Of a stretch of DNA of 64,000 nt, positions 60,861 to 64,000 are shown piece after piece. Positions within the stretch are counted from its first letter, which is position 1; each line of letters opens with the position of its first letter. Source of the stretch: Microbulbifer elongatus (GTDB lineage Bacteria > Pseudomonadota > Gammaproteobacteria > Pseudomonadales > Cellvibrionaceae); assembly GCF_020524885.1 (NCBI RefSeq), contig NZ_JAIVKJ010000002.1:124001-188000 (forward strand), in the 5' to 3' direction. The position numbers and the translations under genes were made by a program. Under the pieces are notes generated by a model that had not been told where the DNA came from, made no database searches, and worked only from the letters and a program-made list of their open reading frames with translations.

Positions 60861-61622
60861 ATGTCCAAACGCAATACCCAGCAAAGACGTCACCAGATAC
60901 TAAGCCTCATCAATGAAGCCGGTGAGGGCAGTGTTGAAGAACTGGCGCGCCAGTTCGAAACCTCTGAGGTTACGATCCGAAAGGATTTGGCGGCGATGGA
61001 AGACAGCGGCCTGCTGCTGCGTAGGCACGGCGGAGCTATCCCCCTGCCCAGGGAACTGGTCGCCGAAGATGCCCTGTCCCAGACCAAGCGTGCCATTGGC
61101 CGCGCCGCTGCTGAACTCATCCGCGACCACAACCGCATCGTCATCGACTACGGCCGTACCACCACCGGACTGATCCCCGAACTCAACCACAAGCGTGGAC
61201 TCGTAGTCATGACCAACTCCCTGCACGTCGCCAACCAGCTGCGGGAGCTGGAAAACGAACCTACATTGCTGATGACCGGCGGCACCTGGGATCCCCACTT
61301 CGAAGCCTTCCAGGGCCAGGTCGCCGAGCAGGTACTGCGGGGCTACGACTTCGACCAGGCATTTATTGGTGCCGATGGCATCGACTTGGAACGCGGTACC
61401 TGCACCTTCAATGAGCAAATCGGCCTGTCCCGCGTCATGGCCGATGTCGCTCGCGAAGTGGTAGTGATGGCCGAGTCCAGCAAGGTGGGGAGACGTATTC
61501 CCAATCTGGAGTTGAGCTGGGAAATGTTCGGCACCCTGGTGACCGATACCGGTATCGAAGACAAGGTCTGTGCGCAGCTTGAAAGCAGAGGCCTGCGGGT
61601 TATCTGCGCAGAAGTGAATTAA
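60861..61622 (+). CDS. glmR: DeoR-family transcriptional regulator, GlmR-like
   Basis: A 253-residue regulator (E. coli GlpR 252). The N-terminal helix-turn-helix is QQRRHQILSLINEAGEGSVEELARQFETSEVTIRKDLAAMEDSGLLLRRHGGA. The C-terminal sugar-phosphate sensor has YGRTTTGLIPEL, VVMTNSLHVANQL and FIGADGID. In Pseudomonas the DeoR-type gene between glmU and glmS is called glmR, and the order is the same here, so control of glmS by amino-sugar phosphates is likely. The ATG at 60861 has a weak ribosome-binding site; an in-frame ATG at 60828 would add 11 residues. glmS begins 37 bp after its stop. Confidence 0.87.
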   Translation: MSKRNTQQRRHQILSLINEAGEGSVEELARQFETSEVTIRKDLAAMEDSGLLLRRHGGAIPLPRELVAEDALSQTKRAIGRAAAELIRDHNRIVIDYGRTTTGLIPELNHKRGLVVMTNSLHVANQLRELENEPTLLMTGGTWDPHFEAFQGQVAEQVLRGYDFDQAFIGADGIDLERGTCTFNEQIGLSRVMADVAREVVVMAESSKVGRRIPNLELSWEMFGTLVTDTGIEDKVCAQLESRGLRVICAEVN

Positions 61623-61659
61623 AGAATTAGAAACTTAAGAATTACCGAGGTAAGACAAC

Positions 61660-63489
61660 ATGTGTGGAATCGTAGGCGCCCTGGGCCAACGCAATGTAAC
61701 TGGAATCTTGCTCGAAGGTCTCCGCCGTCTGGAATACCGCGGCTATGACTCCGCTGGCGTGTGCCTTGTCAACGGCGACGAAAAACTGCAACTGCGTAAA
61801 ACCCAGGGCAAGGTTGCCGACCTTGAATCCGCCCTCGACGATAACCCCACCGTAGGCCAGCTTGGTATTGCCCACACCCGCTGGGCCACCCACGGTGTAC
61901 CGTCGGACAAAAACTCGCACCCGCACGTCTCCGGTAATTTCGCCCTAGTGCACAATGGCATCATCGAAAACTATCAAGAATTGCGCGACGAACTTGTCGC
62001 CAAAGGCTACGAATTCCAGTCCGAAACCGACACCGAAGTCGTGGTCCACCTGATCCACGACCTCGCCAAAGACAACCGCGATCTGCTTCAGGCTGTCTCC
62101 GCTGCCACTCAAAAACTGCACGGCGCCTACGCTCTTGGCGTCGTCTGCGCCACCGAACCCGAGCGCCTGGTATGCGCCCGTCTCGGCAGCCCTCTGGTTA
62201 TCGGCGTCGGCTATGACGAAAACTTTATCGCCTCCGACCCCATGGCCCTGCAGCAGGTTACCGACCGCTTTATTTTCCTCGAAGAAGGTGACATCGCCGA
62301 AGTCACTCGCGACGGCATTGCCATCTGGGACAAGACCGGTGCTGAAGTGAGCCGCCCGGTAAACAAACTGCAGGGCGGTCATGACGCCGCCGACAAGGGG
62401 CGCTATCGCCATTACATGCAGAAAGAAATCTTTGAACAGCCGAAAGTGGTCGAAGCCACTATGGCCGGCCGCATTGGTGAGCACTCGGTACTTTCTCAGG
62501 CGCTGGGTACCGCAGCCAATGAAATCCTGCCCAAGGTAAAACAGGTACAGATCGTCGCTTGTGGTACCAGCTATCACGCCGGCCTGGTCGCGCGCTATTG
62601 GATCGAAGACTGGGCCGGGGTGCCCTGCTCGGTCGAAGTGGCCAGCGAAATCCGCTATCGCAAAACCGCGGTGCGTCCGGGGACCCTGTTTGTCACAATT
62701 TCCCAGTCCGGTGAAACCGCGGATACTCTGGCAGCATTGCGCCAGGCCAAGGAACTGGGGTATCTGGCCTCCATGACGATCTGCAACGTGCCCAACAGCT
62801 CACTAGTGCGCGAGTCCGAACTGCACCTGATGACGGAAGCTGGCCCGGAAATCGGTGTCGCCTCTACCAAGGCCTTCACCACCCAGCTGGTAGCCCTGCA
62901 ACTGTTCTGCATCGCGTTGGCCAAAGCCAACGGTATGGATGCTGAAACAGAAGCAGGACTGGTGACTGCGCTGCACCAGCTCCCTTCCTTGATGGAAAAA
63001 TTCACCGGTCTGGATGCCCTGGTGAAAGCCACCAGCGAGGCTTTCGCGGAAAAAAATCACGCGCTCTTTTTAGGTCGCGGCGTCGAGTACCCGATTGCGC
63101 TGGAAGGTGCGCTCAAGCTGAAGGAAATCTCCTACATTCACGCCGAAGCCTACCCCGCCGGCGAACTGAAGCACGGTCCGCTGGCACTGGTGGATGCAGA
63201 TATGCCGGTCATCGTTGTTGCCCCCAATAATGAATTGTTGGAGAAACTGAAATCCAACCTGCAGGAAGTGCGCGCGCGCGGTGGCGAACTGTTTGTCTTT
63301 GCCAGTCCACAAGCGGGATTCAAAAGCGAATCAGGGCTTACGGTTGTTGAAGTCCCGGATGCGCCGGAGAGCTTGCAGCCAATCCTGTACACGGTACCAC
63401 TACAGCTACTGAGCTATCATGTCGCGCTGCTGAAAGGCACCGATGTCGATCAGCCTCGCAACCTGGCGAAGTCGGTCACCGTAGAATAA
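61660..63489 (+). CDS. glmS: Glutamine--fructose-6-phosphate aminotransferase
   Basis: A 609-residue enzyme (E. coli 609) making glucosamine-6-phosphate from fructose-6-phosphate and glutamine. Cys2 ([10 protein letters not shown]) is the N-terminal nucleophile of the glutaminase domain, with HTRWATHG and HNGIIENY. The two SIS domains contain [32 protein letters not shown] and [41 protein letters not shown]. The end [13 protein letters not shown] is invariant. The gap before it shows no ribozyme or riboswitch structure, so regulation by GlmR is more likely. Confidence 0.98.
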   Translation: MCGIVGALGQRNVTGILLEGLRRLEYRGYDSAGVCLVNGDEKLQLRKTQGKVADLESALDDNPTVGQLGIAHTRWATHGVPSDKNSHPHVSGNFALVHNGIIENYQELRDELVAKGYEFQSETDTEVVVHLIHDLAKDNRDLLQAVSAATQKLHGAYALGVVCATEPERLVCARLGSPLVIGVGYDENFIASDPMALQQVTDRFIFLEEGDIAEVTRDGIAIWDKTGAEVSRPVNKLQGGHDAADKGRYRHYMQKEIFEQPKVVEATMAGRIGEHSVLSQALGTAANEILPKVKQVQIVACGTSYHAGLVARYWIEDWAGVPCSVEVASEIRYRKTAVRPGTLFVTISQSGETADTLAALRQAKELGYLASMTICNVPNSSLVRESELHLMTEAGPEIGVASTKAFTTQLVALQLFCIALAKANGMDAETEAGLVTALHQLPSLMEKFTGLDALVKATSEAFAEKNHALFLGRGVEYPIALEGALKLKEISYIHAEAYPAGELKHGPLALVDADMPVIVVAPNNELLEKLKSNLQEVRARGGELFVFASPQAGFKSESGLTVVEVPDAPESLQPILYTVPLQLLSYHVALLKGTDVDQPRNLAKSVTVE

Positions 63490-63505
63490 ACCTTGGCATT
63501 AAAGT

Positions 63506-63538
63506 AAAAAATGGGCCGCTAATGCGGCCCATTTTTTT
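63506..63538 (+). terminator. Terminator of glmS
   Basis: A perfect 14-bp stem (AAAAAATGGGCCGC / GCGGCCCATTTTTT, loop TAAT) lies 16 bp after the glmS stop and ends in a T-run. Confidence 0.95.
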
Positions 63539-63921
63539 ATTGCGGTATTCAATTTATATGATTGATACCGAACTTATCCATTTTTAAATAATCCCTTTAT
63601 GTTCTAGCCACTCAAACTGCGACTTCTATAATTTTTAGAACAAATGTTCCAGTTAACGAAACCTCTTACTCAAATTTCTTGGAACCATCGTTTCATTTAT
63701 TGGTAAACATAAATTCGAAACACTTTCTAAGTTTTACGAACGTACTATTTAATAAGGTATTTCCAATACTCTCCCCTTTTTAGTGACGTAAATACCACTG
63801 CGTGGCCAATGTATCTGTTAAGGTCGCCGCCCGTTCCGTATTCACAAAACCGAATACTAATCGTGTCTATTCGATTAGTTGGCGGGTCGGATACCCAAAC
63901 GCCAATTACATGGAGAGTGCT
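63539..63921. other. AT-rich intergenic region before the last gene
   Basis: This 383-bp stretch is far richer in A and T than the rest of the window and has no supported ORF. An 8-bp inverted repeat (ACTAATCG / CGATTAGT, 63857-63880) sits 42 bp before the next gene and may be a regulatory site. A GAACA-AA-TGTTC motif lies near 63638. No clear -35/-10 pair is assigned. Confidence 0.5.
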
Positions 63922-64000
63922 ATGCCGCGTGCTTTATTCTTATTCTTTATTTTTATACTTTCAGCGCAGTATTCCTGGGCGGCCGATGGCCGAGCGGATT
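63922..64000 (+). CDS. Secreted protein, N-terminus only (cut by window end)
   Basis: An ATG at 63922 preceded by GGAG (6 nt) opens a frame to the window end. The first 26 residues include a Phe/Leu/Ile-rich core (ALFLFFIFILSAQYSWA) followed by ADGRAD, a clear Sec signal peptide with cleavage after SWA. Too little is visible to name a family. Confidence 0.6.
   Translation, partial: MPRALFLFFIFILSAQYSWAADGRAD

Noticed and set aside
61623-61659. glmS ribozyme or riboswitch before glmS
   Set aside because: The gap is only 37 bp and AT-rich; it cannot hold the ribozyme, which is also typical of Firmicutes.

Overview
The window looks like the replication-origin region of a gammaproteobacterial chromosome. 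It has fairly high GC and gene order very close to Pseudomonas. Protein content and intergenic style fit a marine Cellvibrionales member such as Microbulbifer; that placement is inferred from resemblance, not computed. Leftward from the centre run dnaA-dnaN-recF-gyrB. Rightward run rpmH-rnpA-yidD-yidC-mnmE, then mnmG-rsmG-parA-parB, the complete atpIBEFHAGDC operon, and glmU ... glmR-glmS.

Left part (1-20.9 kb): a TsaP-like LysM protein (cut by the window edge) is divergent from def-fmt-rsmB-trkA-trkH (formylation/deformylation, 16S rRNA methylation, K+ uptake). Two minus-strand lipid enzymes follow (a CDP-alcohol phosphatidyltransferase-like protein and an LpxL/HtrB-like acyltransferase), then glyQ-glyS-gmhB. 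Between gmhB and gyrB lies a lineage-specific block: a secreted S8 protease, an RlmI-like methyltransferase, a FecA-like TonB receptor with a Fur-box candidate, and a GNAT acetyltransferase. Two intergenic elements with long inverted-repeat arms and nested hairpins flank fmt-rsmB.

Centre (20.9-41.2 kb): the gyrB-recF-dnaN-dnaA cluster carries two perfect 16-bp parS sites inside recF. These are the expected targets of the ParB encoded 16 kb away. The dnaA-rpmH gap holds two perfect DnaA boxes. A second, more AT-rich gap in front of mnmG holds many degenerate boxes and could be the real unwinding site. A two-component system and a DUF4397 lipoprotein gene are inserted between mnmE and mnmG.

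Right part (41.2-64 kb): the ATP synthase operon has stable hairpins in three of its intergenic gaps. Lineage-specific genes follow: a patatin-like lipase, a HExxH peptidase with a helical-repeat C-terminus, a 1108-residue propeller-amidohydrolase and an FNT channel. Next come glmU, a three-gene 2-oxoacid dehydrogenase set (E1 alpha, E1 beta, E2, no E3), glmR with a candidate operator, and glmS. The window ends in an AT-rich stretch and the start of a secreted protein gene.

Most of the window is core chromosome. I found no CRISPR array, prophage, transposase or tRNA/rRNA gene and no convincing new multi-gene system. The more unusual points are the two competing origin candidates, the parS pair in recF, the nested-hairpin intergenic repeats and the propeller-amidohydrolase.
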